From Noviherbaspirillum sedimenti (lineage in GTDB: Bacteria; Pseudomonadota; Gammaproteobacteria; Burkholderiales; Burkholderiaceae_D), in assembly GCF_003590835.1 (NCBI RefSeq), contig NZ_QYUQ01000002.1, forward strand, positions 248,001-312,000: a DNA stretch of 64,000 nucleotides. Direction: 5' to 3'. Position 1 is the stretch's first letter. Each line of letters starts with the position of its first letter. Below, in pieces: positions 26,444-34,806 of the stretch. Below the pieces are notes generated by a model, which worked only from the letters and a program-made list of their open reading frames with translations, made no database searches and had not been told where the DNA came from. A program made the translations under genes and the position numbers.

Positions 26444-27499
26444 CTAGTGCTGCGCAGTCTCGCGCAGCGCTGCTGCCGCCTCGCGAATGGCGCTCAGGGT
26501 GTCGTCCCAGCCGATGCAGGCGTCCGTCACGGATTGACCGTACACCAGCGCCGACAGGTCCGCCTGGATTTTCTGCGCACCCTCGACGATGTTGGACTCG
26601 ATCATCATGCCGACCAGGCTCTGGTTTCCTGCGCGGATTTGCCGCACGACGTCCTGCAGCACGCCCACCTGGCGCTTGTGATCCTTGTTGGAGTTGCCGT
26701 GGCTGCAATCGACCACGATGGAGGCGGGCAGGCCGGCTTTGTCCAGCAGGGCTTCGGCTTGCGCCACGGCGTCGGCGCCATAGTTGGGCGCCTGGCCGCC
26801 GCGCAGGATCAGGTGGCCGTGCGGATTGCCGGCGGTACGGATGACCGAGGTCAGCCCATCTGCATCCATGCCCAGGAAGGCATGCGGCGTGCGGGCCGAC
26901 TGCATGGCATTGATCGCCACTGCGAGGCCGCCATCGGTGCCGTTTTTCAGGCCGACCGGGGTTGACAGGCCGCTCGCCATTTCGCGGTGGGTCTGGGATT
27001 CCGTGGTGCGCGCGCCGATGGCGTTCCAGCTGATGAGGTCGCCCAGGTATTGCGGCATCAACGGGTCCAGCGCTTCGGTGCCGATGGCCAGGCCCATTTC
27101 GCTGATGTCGCGCAGCAGCGTACGGGCGATCCGGATGCCCTTGGTCATGTTGAACGAATCATCCCGGTCCGGATCGTTGATGAGGCCTTTCCAGCCGACC
27201 GTGGTGCGCGGCTTTTCAAAATAGACGCGCATCACCAGCACCAGCACGTCGGCGACTTCATCGGCCAGCGGCTTGAGCCGGCGCGCGTAATCGAGCGCCG
27301 CGGCGGGATCATGGATGGAGCAGGGGCCGACTACGACGAAGCGCCGCTGGTCTTTCCTGTCCAGGATGTCTTCCAGCGTTGCGCGGCCATTCAGCACGGT
27401 CGCGAGGGACTTCTTCGTGTGCGGGATTTCCGTCTGGATGGCGGAGGGCGGCGGCAGGTTTTCCTGGGCCAGGATGCGGGCATTGATCAGTTGGGTCAT
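26444..27499 (-). CDS. aroG: 3-deoxy-7-phosphoheptulonate (DAHP) synthase, class I
   Basis: A 351-residue cytoplasmic enzyme that joins phosphoenolpyruvate and erythrose 4-phosphate as the first step of the shikimate pathway. Class I (AroF/G/H-type) motifs: RFVVVGPCSIHDP, MRVYFEKPRTTVGWKGLINDP, GLAIGTEALDP, WNAIGARTTESQTHREMASGLS, GFKNGT-type GLKNGTDG, and VVDCSHGNSNKDH, followed by IESNIVEGAQK. Metal and substrate residues are intact. Which aromatic amino acid inhibits it cannot be decided reliably by eye, so the symbol is given for the family. It is monocistronic. Confidence 0.93.
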   Translation of the reverse strand: MTQLINARILAQENLPPPSAIQTEIPHTKKSLATVLNGRATLEDILDRKDQRRFVVVGPCSIHDPAAALDYARRLKPLADEVADVLVLVMRVYFEKPRTTVGWKGLINDPDRDDSFNMTKGIRIARTLLRDISEMGLAIGTEALDPLMPQYLGDLISWNAIGARTTESQTHREMASGLSTPVGLKNGTDGGLAVAINAMQSARTPHAFLGMDADGLTSVIRTAGNPHGHLILRGGQAPNYGADAVAQAEALLDKAGLPASIVVDCSHGNSNKDHKRQVGVLQDVVRQIRAGNQSLVGMMIESNIVEGAQKIQADLSALVYGQSVTDACIGWDDTLSAIREAAAALRETAQH

Positions 27500-27741
27500 G
27501 AAGGCGTTTTCAAAAAGTGGCGGCGGCGCCTATTCTAGCTGTTTGTACAAGCAAAAATAAAGCTAGGTGATTGCGGGGGCATGCTGTATATTGACCTCTG
27601 CACGTACATCAAGCCGTTTTATTGTTGGTCTCATTTCTGTCTTGCTCTTCCGAAGAGCCATGTCTGTTTGAATCCCTCGGTTATATTTCTTGGTCTCCCG
27701 TGTGTCCCGGGCTTGTCCCTATTTTGTTTAAAGGAAATAAC

Positions 27742-27951
27742 ATGAGTACTCAAACTGGTATTGTCAAATGGTTCAACGATTCCAAGGGCTTCGGCTTCAT
27801 CACGCCTGATGGCGGTGGCGCTGACCTGTTCGCCCACTTTCAGGACATTCAGTCGACCGGCTTCAAGAGCCTGGCTGAAAACCAGCGCGTGTCGTTCGAC
27901 CGCGGCACTGGTCCTAAAGGCGAAAAAGCGACGAACATTCGCCCGCTGTAA
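27742..27951 (+). CDS. Cold-shock protein (CspA family)
   Basis: A 69-residue single cold-shock domain, an RNA chaperone binding single-stranded nucleic acid. Both RNP motifs are present: KGFGFITP (RNP1) and DLFAHF (RNP2), after GIVKWFNDS. The start follows AAGGAAATAAC. The upstream region (27540-27741) is long enough for the structured leader usual for this family. A strong terminator with a UUCG loop follows. Confidence 0.95.
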   Translation: MSTQTGIVKWFNDSKGFGFITPDGGGADLFAHFQDIQSTGFKSLAENQRVSFDRGTGPKGEKATNIRPL

Positions 27952-27998
27952 GTTTTTGCCTGAATGAAGCATCGGTGATTTGTCGCCGATGACGAATG

Positions 27999-28025
27999 AA
28001 AGCCCGCTTCGGCGGGCTTTTTGCG
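27999..28025 (+). terminator. Rho-independent terminator of the cold-shock gene
   Basis: A perfect nine-base stem AAAGCCCGC / GCGGGCTTT closed by TTCG and followed by a T-run. It lies 48 bases after the cold-shock stop and may also serve the converging peptide operon. Confidence 0.92.
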
Positions 28026-28059
28026 TTTTTACTTCGCCCAATCCGCATGGGCGTGCGGG

Positions 28060-28269
28060 TCAGCGTGGCGCATATCCCGTGCTGACCGAATTGACCAGCA
28101 CGCCATCGACATACACCGCTACCGGATCGCCTTGCGGCGAAGTCAGCAGGCTGTCGGCGGTCGCGCGCTGGAAGGGCAGCTTCATCCTGCCGCCATGCAC
28201 CGCCGCCATTGCCTCCTGCGCCAGGTCTTCGCTAAACGAAGACAAGTCCTTGATGATCAGGATTTTCAT
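28060..28269 (-). CDS. Double-glycine leader peptide E
   Basis: A 69-residue precursor. The leader MKILIIKDLSSFSEDLAQEAMAAVHGG keeps the I-K-D-L and A-M-x-x-V-x-GG pattern of the family but lacks the LDR of the others. GG is at residues 26-27. The predicted mature part is 42 residues (RMKLPFQRA, DPVAVYVDGVLVNSVSTGYAPR), less Asn-rich than its relatives. It is 59 bases downstream of peptide A1 on the same strand, so the two probably share the sigma-54 promoter at 28680-28695. It is the likely substrate of the C39 exporter at 7.3 kb; this is inferred from the leader. Confidence 0.75.
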   Translation of the reverse strand: MKILIIKDLSSFSEDLAQEAMAAVHGGRMKLPFQRATADSLLTSPQGDPVAVYVDGVLVNSVSTGYAPR

Positions 28270-28328
28270 TGCAATTCTCCTTCATTGGCATGGCGGCAGG
28301 GAAACCCCCACCGCCACGTCCGCGTCGA

Positions 28329-28607
28329 TCAACCGAAGTTGATGGTGTTGTCGGCGGTCTGTTTCGGCTTCACGGTGGCAGTGATGCCGGAGGCGAAGGC
28401 GACATTGTTGCCGTTGTTGACCAGGGTATTCTGTTCCTGGTCGATGCTTTGCTCGGCATCGAACGAGAAGCTGTGCTTGGATGCATCGATTGCTGTGTAC
28501 GAGTAGGCTGGCATCCAGCCTTTGTACATGCCGCCGGAGACGCCGGCCATGGCTTGGCGGTCGAGTTCGGTGGTGCGGGACAGGTCTTTGATGGTCAGGG
28601 TTTTCAT
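28329..28607 (-). CDS. Double-glycine leader peptide A1
   Basis: A 92-residue precursor, first of three near-identical A-type peptides. The leader (residues 1-26) has TLTIKDLS, ELDRQAMAGVSGG; cleavage is expected after residue 26. The mature part begins MYKGWMPAYS, a segment that differs among the A peptides. It then has the shared C-terminal block SFSFDA, SIDQEQNTLVNNGNNVAF and TADNTINFG. AGGAGATTTACC precedes the ATG. A strong sigma-54 promoter lies 73 bases upstream. No Cys is present, so it is not a lanthipeptide-like substrate. Secretion by the C39 exporter is inferred. Confidence 0.85.
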   Translation of the reverse strand: MKTLTIKDLSRTTELDRQAMAGVSGGMYKGWMPAYSYTAIDASKHSFSFDAEQSIDQEQNTLVNNGNNVAFASGITATVKPKQTADNTINFG

Positions 28608-28679
28608 GGTAAATCTCCTAAGGTGTCATTGAGTTGGATTTTGCTGCTTGAGGCAATCTGTTGCGCTCACAGGGGATAG

Positions 28680-28695
28680 TGCAGGGAGCGTGCCA
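28680..28695 (-). promoter_or_regulatory. Sigma-54 promoter of peptides A1 and E
   Basis: On the minus strand TGGCACGCTCCCTGCA matches the sigma-54 consensus (GG and GC ten bases apart, full TGGCACG). The same 16 bases occur before peptides A2 and A3. Confidence 0.88.
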
Positions 28696-28724
28696 GGTCA
28701 GGCTGGTGGTGCTGGAATTTATTT

Positions 28725-28737
28725 CAAGTCATTGAAA
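28725..28737 (-). promoter_or_regulatory. IHF-like site upstream of the A1 promoter
   Basis: Minus-strand TTTCAATGACTTG fits the IHF consensus WATCAANNNNTTR with one mismatch. It is 29 bases upstream of the -24 element, the same distance as at A2 and A3. IHF bending is typical of sigma-54 promoters. Confidence 0.55.
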
Positions 28738-28917
28738 AATAAGGGGAATTTAATTATTTTGACGGGCGGGCAGGGGTGCGCAACGCAAGGTCTGCCGCCG
28801 GCGTGATGGGTGGAACCCAACACTTTTTCGCATGCTGTACGGCGGTTTGCAACAGATCCCGATGAACCGGTCTTCTTGGTTTGCTCCATGGGTATAATCA
28901 GTCGATCCGAATCTGCC

Positions 28918-29787
28918 ATGATCAGAATGACTTTTCTCCTGCGCATCTTTGTCAGCCTGCTGGTATTTGTTGCTTTGCCCACCCTGGCGTCCAAGCCCTT
29001 GTCGGTGATTCATCCGGATCGGCCTTCTGCAATCGATGCGCGCTATGACTACCAGATCAAGCTGTTGAAACTGGCGCTGGAAAAATCGGGCATTGCATAT
29101 CAAATGCGGCCGAGCAAGATCAAAATGGAGCAGGGGCGCACCTTGTTGCAGCTGGAAAGGGGCCAGGACATCGATGTGGTCTGGTCGATGACTTCGCGCG
29201 AACGAGAGCAGCGATTGCGGCCGATACGCATTCCGATCGACAAGGGCTTGATCGGTTATCGCGTGTTTTTGGTCAAGCACGAACATCTGAAGAAATTTGC
29301 GCAAGTCCATACGCTCGACCATTTGCGCCGCTTCGAGGCCGGTCAGGGTAGCCACTGGCCGGATACCAGGATCCTGCAGGCGAATGGCTTGAATGTGTAT
29401 GGCGCCACCGTGTATGAAAACCTGTTCAACATGCTGGAGGCGGAGCGCTTCGATTATTTTCCGCGCTCGATTACGGAAGTCTGGGATGAAATCCAGGCCC
29501 ATCCCGGCCGCGGTTTCACTATCGAGCCGACCATCCTCCTGTCTTATCCCGCGGCGGCCTACTACTTCGTGAACAAAGAGAACCGGGAGTTGGCGCAAGC
29601 GATCGAAGCAGGACTGCGCCAGGCCATCCGCGATGGCAGCTTCGATCAATTATTCAATGAATACTATGGTGAATGCGTGCGCAAGGCGGATCTTCGGCAG
29701 CGGAAAGTCATTCGATTGAGAAACCCTCTGCTACCGGATGAAACGCCGCTGCTGCAACAGCAACTCTGGTTTCGGCCGCTTGATTGA
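28918..29787 (+). CDS. Periplasmic solute-binding (family 3-like) protein
   Basis: A 289-residue exported protein. The signal peptide is MIRMTFLLRIFVSLLVFVALPTLAS. The mature part follows the family 3 amino-acid-binding fold: Y...LLKLALEKSGIAYQMRPSK, then QLERGQDIDVVWSMTSRERE, and AYYFVNKENRELAQAIEAGLRQAIRDGSFDQLFNEY, the typical C-terminal helix pair. The initial ligand-binding strand is less typical than in transporters. It has no permease neighbours and ends back to back with the kinase gene (adjacent stop codons at 29787/29788). It could be an orphan sensor or a binding protein. Confidence 0.75.
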   Translation: MIRMTFLLRIFVSLLVFVALPTLASKPLSVIHPDRPSAIDARYDYQIKLLKLALEKSGIAYQMRPSKIKMEQGRTLLQLERGQDIDVVWSMTSREREQRLRPIRIPIDKGLIGYRVFLVKHEHLKKFAQVHTLDHLRRFEAGQGSHWPDTRILQANGLNVYGATVYENLFNMLEAERFDYFPRSITEVWDEIQAHPGRGFTIEPTILLSYPAAAYYFVNKENRELAQAIEAGLRQAIRDGSFDQLFNEYYGECVRKADLRQRKVIRLRNPLLPDETPLLQQQLWFRPLD

Positions 29788-32724
29788 TCATCGTGCTTCC
29801 GCTTTCCTGCCGGCGTCGGTAGTCGCGGCACTCGCGGCACCCGGATTGGCGTATTCACCCGGTGGCGTGCTGGCCGCAGGGGCGGCGCCTTTATTCGGGA
29901 AATACATCTTGCCGTTCTCCGTCTTTTTATCGTCCCTGAATTCGCCTTCCCAATAACTGCCATCGGTCCAGATATAGCGCCCACGCCCATGGCTCTTGCC
30001 GCGAACCCAATCGCCGGTATACACGATGCCACTCTTGAAGCGGGTGCTGCCGTAGCCATGCGGCATGCCCTCCCTGACTTCGCCATCATAACGGCTGCCA
30101 TCGGAAAAGATGAAAGTGCCTTTGCCGTTGGGCATGTCGTTTGCCCAATCGCCGGTGTAACGCTGGCCACTGCTCCAGACGAACTTGCCCTTGCCTTCCT
30201 TGCTTCCTTGCACCAAAGTGCCATCGAACTGGTTGCCATTACTCCAGGTAATTTTCACTTTTCCGGAAACCAGCCCGGATTTTTTATCGACTGAAAAATC
30301 GCCGGTCATGGTCTGGTCATCAAACTTGACGGCATTGCGGCCAGGACGGCCAGCGGATTCCGCTGGCGCTGCGTCTGTGGCATCTTCCGGTTTGAGCGCC
30401 GCTTGCGGCGGCATGGGCGTTGCGGCAACGGGGGCGGGCGAGGCCGCTGCCGTGGTGCTTGCCGCAGCAGACGGGACTGGGACCGTGGGCGTCGATGTCG
30501 GTGGTGACGCTGGCGCCGGCACCATGCCAGCGGTGGACGCCGATGTTACAGGCGCGGGTGTGGACTGCGCCTGTTCCTTGGCCATCATCGTTGGTGCGCT
30601 CGCCGGTGCGGCTGGTTTCAGGCTGGCCAGCCGGTCCCTGGCAAGCGCGGCATAGCCGCCTTTGGGATACTTGCGCAGGTAATCCTGGTAGGCAGCGACG
30701 TCGTTGCTTGCGCTGGCCTTGCTCCAGGCGGCTTCTTCGGGTTTGGTGCCGGCTGGCGCTACCTTTGCTTCCGGCTTGCCTGCAGCGCTTGCGCCCGGCG
30801 GGGATGCCGGTGCAGGGACAGGAACCGGGGATGCCGTGGCCGCATGCGGCGCTTCCTGGCGGGGGAGTTCGGCCGCGGCCGTTGCAGCTTGCAGGCGTTC
30901 CAGCCGCAGCCTGGCGATGGCGGCGTAGCGGCCTTGCGGGTATTGCCGCAGATAGCTTTCATAGGCACTGGCCTGGTTGCGCTTGCTGGCTATTTGCCAC
31001 ATGTCGATTTCCGAGCCCGGGCGGTCCGCCGACGGTGATTGCGGCGGCATCGCTGCGGTGCCTGCCGCGCCGCCGGCCTCTGACGGTTCTGAGGCGCCCG
31101 AGGAAGCCGAGGAGGCCGACGCGGCTGCCGAAGGGGGCAGGGCGCCGGCTGGCTGCGGGGGGCTGCCAGCCACTGGTTCCGCAACGCCGGAATCGGCAAC
31201 GAGCGCCTGCTCGCTCAAGCCATCCCAGCTATGGTTTGCTCCCAGGTAGATGCCCGAACCGATGCCGGCGGCAAACAGCAGCGCAAACACCAGCCAACCC
31301 TGCCTGTCCCGCCGCGGCGACACAATGGCATCCTGCTCGAAGCGGTGTGGCGGCGTGGGGGGAGTGTGCCAGTCGCCGGCCATTTGCGTCACCGACAAAA
31401 GTTCCGGCTCGGACGATGCGCGCGGCTCTGGCGGGGGCGCGAACGGGGCGGCGGCCTTCCCGCCGCCCTTATCGTCGACATTGTCGGCCGGGCGGGCGTA
31501 TTGCTTACCGTATTGCGTACCGTCATGCCCGCCATGTAGCGGCTTGTCTGCTGGCGCAGGCCTGGATGCGATATCAGGTGCGGGCGGGACGTTCGCCGTG
31601 ACATCTTTCGGCGGTCGGACAGGCGATCCGACATGCCGGGTGATGTCGGGATCGGCGGCCGTCGGGACGTCTGGCTGGCTGCCATCGACTTGTGCCACAG
31701 GAATCGTGCGCGCCACCGTGGTCGACCAGTCGCTGCCCGGGCGCGGCACGGTGCGAGGCTCTGGCTCACTGATGCCGAGTGCGCGGCGCAGTTCGTCGAT
31801 CGAGTGGAAGCGCTGTTCCGGCTTGACCGCCAGCGCCTTGTCTATGCTTGAAAGGAAGGCTTCGCTGTAGCGGCCCTTGCCAGCTTCGCGCGCGGGAACC
31901 AGTTCATCATGCACCATGCGCGCCACCGCGGGCGGCGGCGCCTTGCCGGTGATCAGGTAATACACGACGGCCGCCAGCGCGTAAACATCGGTCCAGGCGC
32001 CCTGGCGCAGGCCGGCGATGTCGGCATATTGTTCGATCGGCGCGAAGCCGGGTTTGAGTATGGCGGTGAAGCATTGCGTCAGGTCGCCGATGACACGCCG
32101 CGCGGCGCCAAAATCGAGCAGGAGCGGCCGGCCATCCTTGAGCAGCAGGATATTGTCGGGGGCGATGTCGCGGTGCAGGCAATGCGCGCGGTGCAGGATC
32201 TCGATGGCGTCAAACAGGTCGGCCAGCAGCATGCGCAGCCAGGCTTCGGTGGGTTTGATTTTGTGCGTCTGCAGGGCTTGCTTGAGCGTCATTCCTTCGT
32301 AGTAGGGCATCACCATGTAGGCGGTGCCATTGCCTTCCCAGAAGCTGTGCACCTTGACCAGCGCCGGTGAATCGAACTGCGCCAGCATTTTCGCTTCGTT
32401 GATGAAGCTTTTCAGGCCGGCGGTGAAGGTGTCGAGTTTTTTTTGCGAGCGCACGCTCACCGCCATCCTGGTCGTGCGCGTGGCCAGGCCGGATGGCATG
32501 TATTCCTTCAGCGCGACCTGCCGCTCCAGTGAGTGGTCATAAGCCAGGTAGACAATCCCGAAGCCGCCTTCGCCAATCAGGTCGAGTATTTCGAATTCGC
32601 CCAGATGCGTCCCCACTGGCAAGACATTCGCGCCATAGTCCGCATCGCCCTGCGGCGTTGGCTTGAACATCAATCTGCGGGTGCGCATTGCCGTCTGTGC
32701 GCTATCGTGTTTGAGATTCATCAT
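29788..32724 (-). CDS. Membrane Ser/Thr protein kinase with C-terminal MORN repeats
   Basis: A 978-residue protein. A Hanks-type kinase occupies about residues 40-318: glycine loop GEGGFGIVYL, Lys73 in VALKEY, catalytic loop HRDIAPDN (Asp185), DFG at 204-206, and APE-like APIEQY. A Pro/Ala-rich linker leads to one membrane helix (about 477-495). Outside the membrane are two short repeats of the form Y..YLR.YP.G.YAA.AR.RL, Ala/Pro-rich linkers and about five MORN repeats (GKGKFVWSSGQRYTGDW, GKGTFIFSDGSRYDGEV and so on). The same Y..YL..YP repeat occurs in the SUMF1 protein at 38.8 kb. It lies downstream of the phosphatase and peptides A2, B1 and C, with its own possible sigma-54 promoter. Confidence 0.9.
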   Translation of the reverse strand: MMNLKHDSAQTAMRTRRLMFKPTPQGDADYGANVLPVGTHLGEFEILDLIGEGGFGIVYLAYDHSLERQVALKEYMPSGLATRTTRMAVSVRSQKKLDTFTAGLKSFINEAKMLAQFDSPALVKVHSFWEGNGTAYMVMPYYEGMTLKQALQTHKIKPTEAWLRMLLADLFDAIEILHRAHCLHRDIAPDNILLLKDGRPLLLDFGAARRVIGDLTQCFTAILKPGFAPIEQYADIAGLRQGAWTDVYALAAVVYYLITGKAPPPAVARMVHDELVPAREAGKGRYSEAFLSSIDKALAVKPEQRFHSIDELRRALGISEPEPRTVPRPGSDWSTTVARTIPVAQVDGSQPDVPTAADPDITRHVGSPVRPPKDVTANVPPAPDIASRPAPADKPLHGGHDGTQYGKQYARPADNVDDKGGGKAAAPFAPPPEPRASSEPELLSVTQMAGDWHTPPTPPHRFEQDAIVSPRRDRQGWLVFALLFAAGIGSGIYLGANHSWDGLSEQALVADSGVAEPVAGSPPQPAGALPPSAAASASSASSGASEPSEAGGAAGTAAMPPQSPSADRPGSEIDMWQIASKRNQASAYESYLRQYPQGRYAAIARLRLERLQAATAAAELPRQEAPHAATASPVPVPAPASPPGASAAGKPEAKVAPAGTKPEEAAWSKASASNDVAAYQDYLRKYPKGGYAALARDRLASLKPAAPASAPTMMAKEQAQSTPAPVTSASTAGMVPAPASPPTSTPTVPVPSAAASTTAAASPAPVAATPMPPQAALKPEDATDAAPAESAGRPGRNAVKFDDQTMTGDFSVDKKSGLVSGKVKITWSNGNQFDGTLVQGSKEGKGKFVWSSGQRYTGDWANDMPNGKGTFIFSDGSRYDGEVREGMPHGYGSTRFKSGIVYTGDWVRGKSHGRGRYIWTDGSYWEGEFRDDKKTENGKMYFPNKGAAPAASTPPGEYANPGAASAATTDAGRKAEAR

Positions 32725-32799
32725 GAAGCCTGTTCATCCTGTCTGTTTCGGCGCTGAAAATGCAACCGGCGCTGCCGCGGGCGCGGCGAGTCAATCCAA

Positions 32800-32815
32800 A
32801 GCATCTTCGATGCCA
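32800..32815 (-). promoter_or_regulatory. Possible sigma-54 promoter before the MORN kinase
   Basis: Minus-strand TGGCATCGAAGATGCT has GG and GC ten bases apart, 76 bases upstream of the kinase start. It is weaker than the peptide promoters (the -24 G and the first -12 T differ). Confidence 0.4.
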
Positions 32816-32970
32816 GAACCGGCCCGCGTTCGTACCTAAACGCGCCCAAGCTTGGTTTCATCATCGTCGCGCCACGCGCAAGGGGATTGATTTGCATCGC
32901 AATTTCCGGGATTTTTCGTGCTTGTCGGTATGAATACAACAAGCCTTCGCGCGAGTGCGGCGCCATGCTG

Positions 32971-33741
32971 TCACAGCGCCGGATTGAGGATGGTTTTTTC
33001 CGGGCTATACAAGTCCTCGGCACGCACCACCACCGCCGAAATGTTGTCGCGCCCGCCCCCATGCAGCGCCAGGGCGATCAGGGCTTCCGTGGCTTGCCGG
33101 CAGTTGCCGCAGACGAGGGCATTGCACATTTCCTGCTCGCTGACTTCGTTGCTGACGCCGTCGCTGCACAGGAGGAACATGTCGCCATCCATGGCTTCGA
33201 TCATGCCTTCATCCAGCTCCAGGTTGTCGGCGGCGCCGACCGCGCGCGTGATCAGGTTGCGCGCCGGATGGTGCAGCGCTTCCTCCGCACTGAGTTGGCC
33301 GCTGGAGCGGAGTTCCTCGACCTGGCTATGGTCGCGGCTCAGCTGGCGCAGCATGCCGTTGCGGTACAGGTAAATGCGGCTGTCGCCGGCCCAAAGAAAA
33401 CTGCAATGCTGGCCACAGGCGAGCAAGACCACCACGGTGCTGCCGATGATTTGCCCATCCCGCATGGCCGCCTCGGCGCGCAAGTGGCTATTCACCGCCT
33501 GCAGCTGACCGCGGGCGTCGATGGTAAAGCCGGCCAGGCTATCGGCGGCGGAAATCTTGTCCAGGGCGTCGACCACCATGCGGCTGGCAACATCGCCGCG
33601 CGCATGTCCGCCCATGCCATCGGCGATCGCCCACAAGCCGCGTTCCGTCTGCTCCAGGCAAGCGTCTTCATTCACCTGGCGCACCAGACCGACATGCGAG
33701 AGCGCGGACGAAGTCCAGCGGAACCGGGTTTCACAGATCAT
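32971..33741 (-). CDS. PP2C-family Ser/Thr protein phosphatase
   Basis: A 256-residue PP2C/Stp1-type phosphatase. Metal-binding motifs are intact: VRQVNEDACLEQ, WAIADGMGGHARGDVAS, FLWAGDSRIYLYRNG, FLLCSDGVSNEVSE, GGGRDNISAVVVR. There is no membrane segment, so it is cytoplasmic. It lies 17 bases downstream of peptide C and upstream of the MORN kinase. It presumably reverses phosphorylation by the kinases at 29.8 and 36.7 kb, whose targets could be the FHA proteins, the exporter or the activator. The kinase/phosphatase/FHA trio is the same set that controls some type VI secretion systems. Confidence 0.92.
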   Translation of the reverse strand: MICETRFRWTSSALSHVGLVRQVNEDACLEQTERGLWAIADGMGGHARGDVASRMVVDALDKISAADSLAGFTIDARGQLQAVNSHLRAEAAMRDGQIIGSTVVVLLACGQHCSFLWAGDSRIYLYRNGMLRQLSRDHSQVEELRSSGQLSAEEALHHPARNLITRAVGAADNLELDEGMIEAMDGDMFLLCSDGVSNEVSEQEMCNALVCGNCRQATEALIALALHGGGRDNISAVVVRAEDLYSPEKTILNPAL

Positions 33742-33758
33742 GCCAGGCTCTGCGCGGT

Positions 33759-34040
33759 CTATTGCTGCTTGAGGTTGCCGCCACTCTGGTCAAGGCCGAC
33801 GTTGATGTTGCTGTTGGCTCCGGTGTTATTGATTTCGACCGTCTGGAACTGGTTGACCATCTGTTCGGCATAGTTGTTCACCTGGAAGAAGTTGATGACG
33901 GTGCCGAAGCTGCCGGAGCTGGTAGTGTGCGGCCGGATCCAGCCATAGACCCATGGCGCCCCGGCGCCCCGGACACAAGACATCGCTTTGCGATCCAGTT
34001 CGCGACTGGTGCGCAAATCCTTGATCGTGATGGCAGCCAT
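33759..34040 (-). CDS. Double-glycine-type leader peptide C (GA variant)
   Basis: A 93-residue precursor. The leader MAAITIKDLRTSRELDRKAM ends in SCVRGA, so the cleavage site (residues 25-26) is Gly-Ala rather than Gly-Gly, a form accepted by some C39 peptidases. The mature part (about 67 residues) has GSFGTVINFFQVNN and MVNQFQTVEI, then NNTGANSNINVGLDQSGGN. The spacing of Asn, Gln and Gly in the last stretch is like curlin repeats. It is the third peptide of the A2-B1-C unit and is followed by the phosphatase gene. Confidence 0.8.
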   Translation of the reverse strand: MAAITIKDLRTSRELDRKAMSCVRGAGAPWVYGWIRPHTTSSGSFGTVINFFQVNNYAEQMVNQFQTVEINNTGANSNINVGLDQSGGNLKQQ

Positions 34041-34068
34041 GATGTATCTCCAAAAATATGTGCTTGCT

Positions 34069-34332
34069 TCAGACCGCTGCCTTGGCGCTGGCGAATTGCG
34101 CGGGATTGACTTCAAAACTGAGCGGCCCGAAGCCGGCGCCGATCACACCGACGTTGTTCAAGGCATTGACTTCGACATTCTGGAACTGGGTAATGTTCTG
34201 GTTAATGCCGATATTGACATTTGCGACGGGCCCCAGCCCGCGCAGCCAGGAATTGCCGCCACGTACGACGAGCAGGGCCTGGCGGTCGAGTTCGCGGTTT
34301 TGTGGCAGGTTGTGGATCATGATGGTGGACAT
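34069..34332 (-). CDS. Double-glycine leader peptide B1
   Basis: An 87-residue precursor. The leader MSTIMIHNLPQNRELDRQAL ends in LVVRGG (residues 25-26). The mature 61 residues include NVNIGINQNITQFQNVEVNALN, written in two parts here as NVNIGINQNI and FQNVEVNALN, then NVGVIGAGFGPL. Alternating hydrophobic and Asn/Gln residues suggest beta-strand stacking. It is closely related to B2 at 35541-35804, apart from the leader details. GGAGAACAAC precedes the ATG. It is co-transcribed with A2. Confidence 0.84.
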   Translation of the reverse strand: MSTIMIHNLPQNRELDRQALLVVRGGNSWLRGLGPVANVNIGINQNITQFQNVEVNALNNVGVIGAGFGPLSFEVNPAQFASAKAAV

Positions 34333-34399
34333 GTTGTTCTCCGGATGATGGTGGATCAGCGGTGGCGGCGGGCGCCGCCACCTTCTTGCCAAGCCCCGA

Positions 34400-34675
34400 T
34401 CAACCGAAGTTGATGGTGTTGTCGGCAGTCTGTTTCGGATTCACGGTGGCAGTGATGCCGGACACAAAGGCAGCATTGTTGCCATTATTGACCAAGGTGT
34501 TCTGTTCCTGGTCGATGCTTTGCTTGGCATCGAACGAGAAGCTGTGCTTGGAAGCATCGAGGGCGAACACCGAGTACGGTGCGAAGCCTTTGTACATGCC
34601 GCCGGAAACGCCAGCCATGGCTTGGCGATCGAGTTCAGCGGTGCGGGACAGGTCTTTGATGGTCAGGGTTTTCAT
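34400..34675 (-). CDS. Double-glycine leader peptide A2
   Basis: A 91-residue precursor almost identical to A1 and A3 in the leader (ELDRQAMAGVSGG) and in the C-terminal block (QNTLVNNGNN, TADNTINFG). It differs just after the cleavage site (MYKGFAPYSVFALDASKH). The start is the ATG with GGAGATTG seven bases upstream; a TTG two codons earlier is ignored. It is the first gene of the A2-B1-C-phosphatase unit. Confidence 0.86.
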   Translation of the reverse strand: MKTLTIKDLSRTAELDRQAMAGVSGGMYKGFAPYSVFALDASKHSFSFDAKQSIDQEQNTLVNNGNNAAFVSGITATVNPKQTADNTINFG

Positions 34676-34748
34676 GGTCAATCTCCTAAAGTTTCATGAT
34701 GAGTGGATTTTGCTGCTTGAGGCAATCTGTTGCGCTCACAGGGGATAT

Positions 34749-34764
34749 TGCAGGGAGCGTGCCA
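34749..34764 (-). promoter_or_regulatory. Sigma-54 promoter of the A2-B1-C-phosphatase unit
   Basis: Minus-strand TGGCACGCTCCCTGCA, identical to those at A1 and A3. The transcribed leader between it and the peptide start is also conserved among the three units (TTGAGGCAATCTGTTGCGCT on the plus strand). Confidence 0.88.
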
Positions 34765-34793
34765 GCATTGGGTGGTGTTCCTGGATTCTCTTG

Positions 34794-34806
34794 TAAGTCA
34801 TTGAAA
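34794..34806 (-). promoter_or_regulatory. IHF-like site upstream of the A2 promoter
   Basis: Minus-strand TTTCAATGACTTA, one mismatch to the IHF consensus, 29 bases upstream of the -24 element. Confidence 0.55.

Noticed and set aside
28750..29649. A 299-codon minus-strand frame opposite the solute-binding protein
   Set aside because: The plus strand encodes a signal peptide and a recognisable binding-protein fold; the opposite frame does not.
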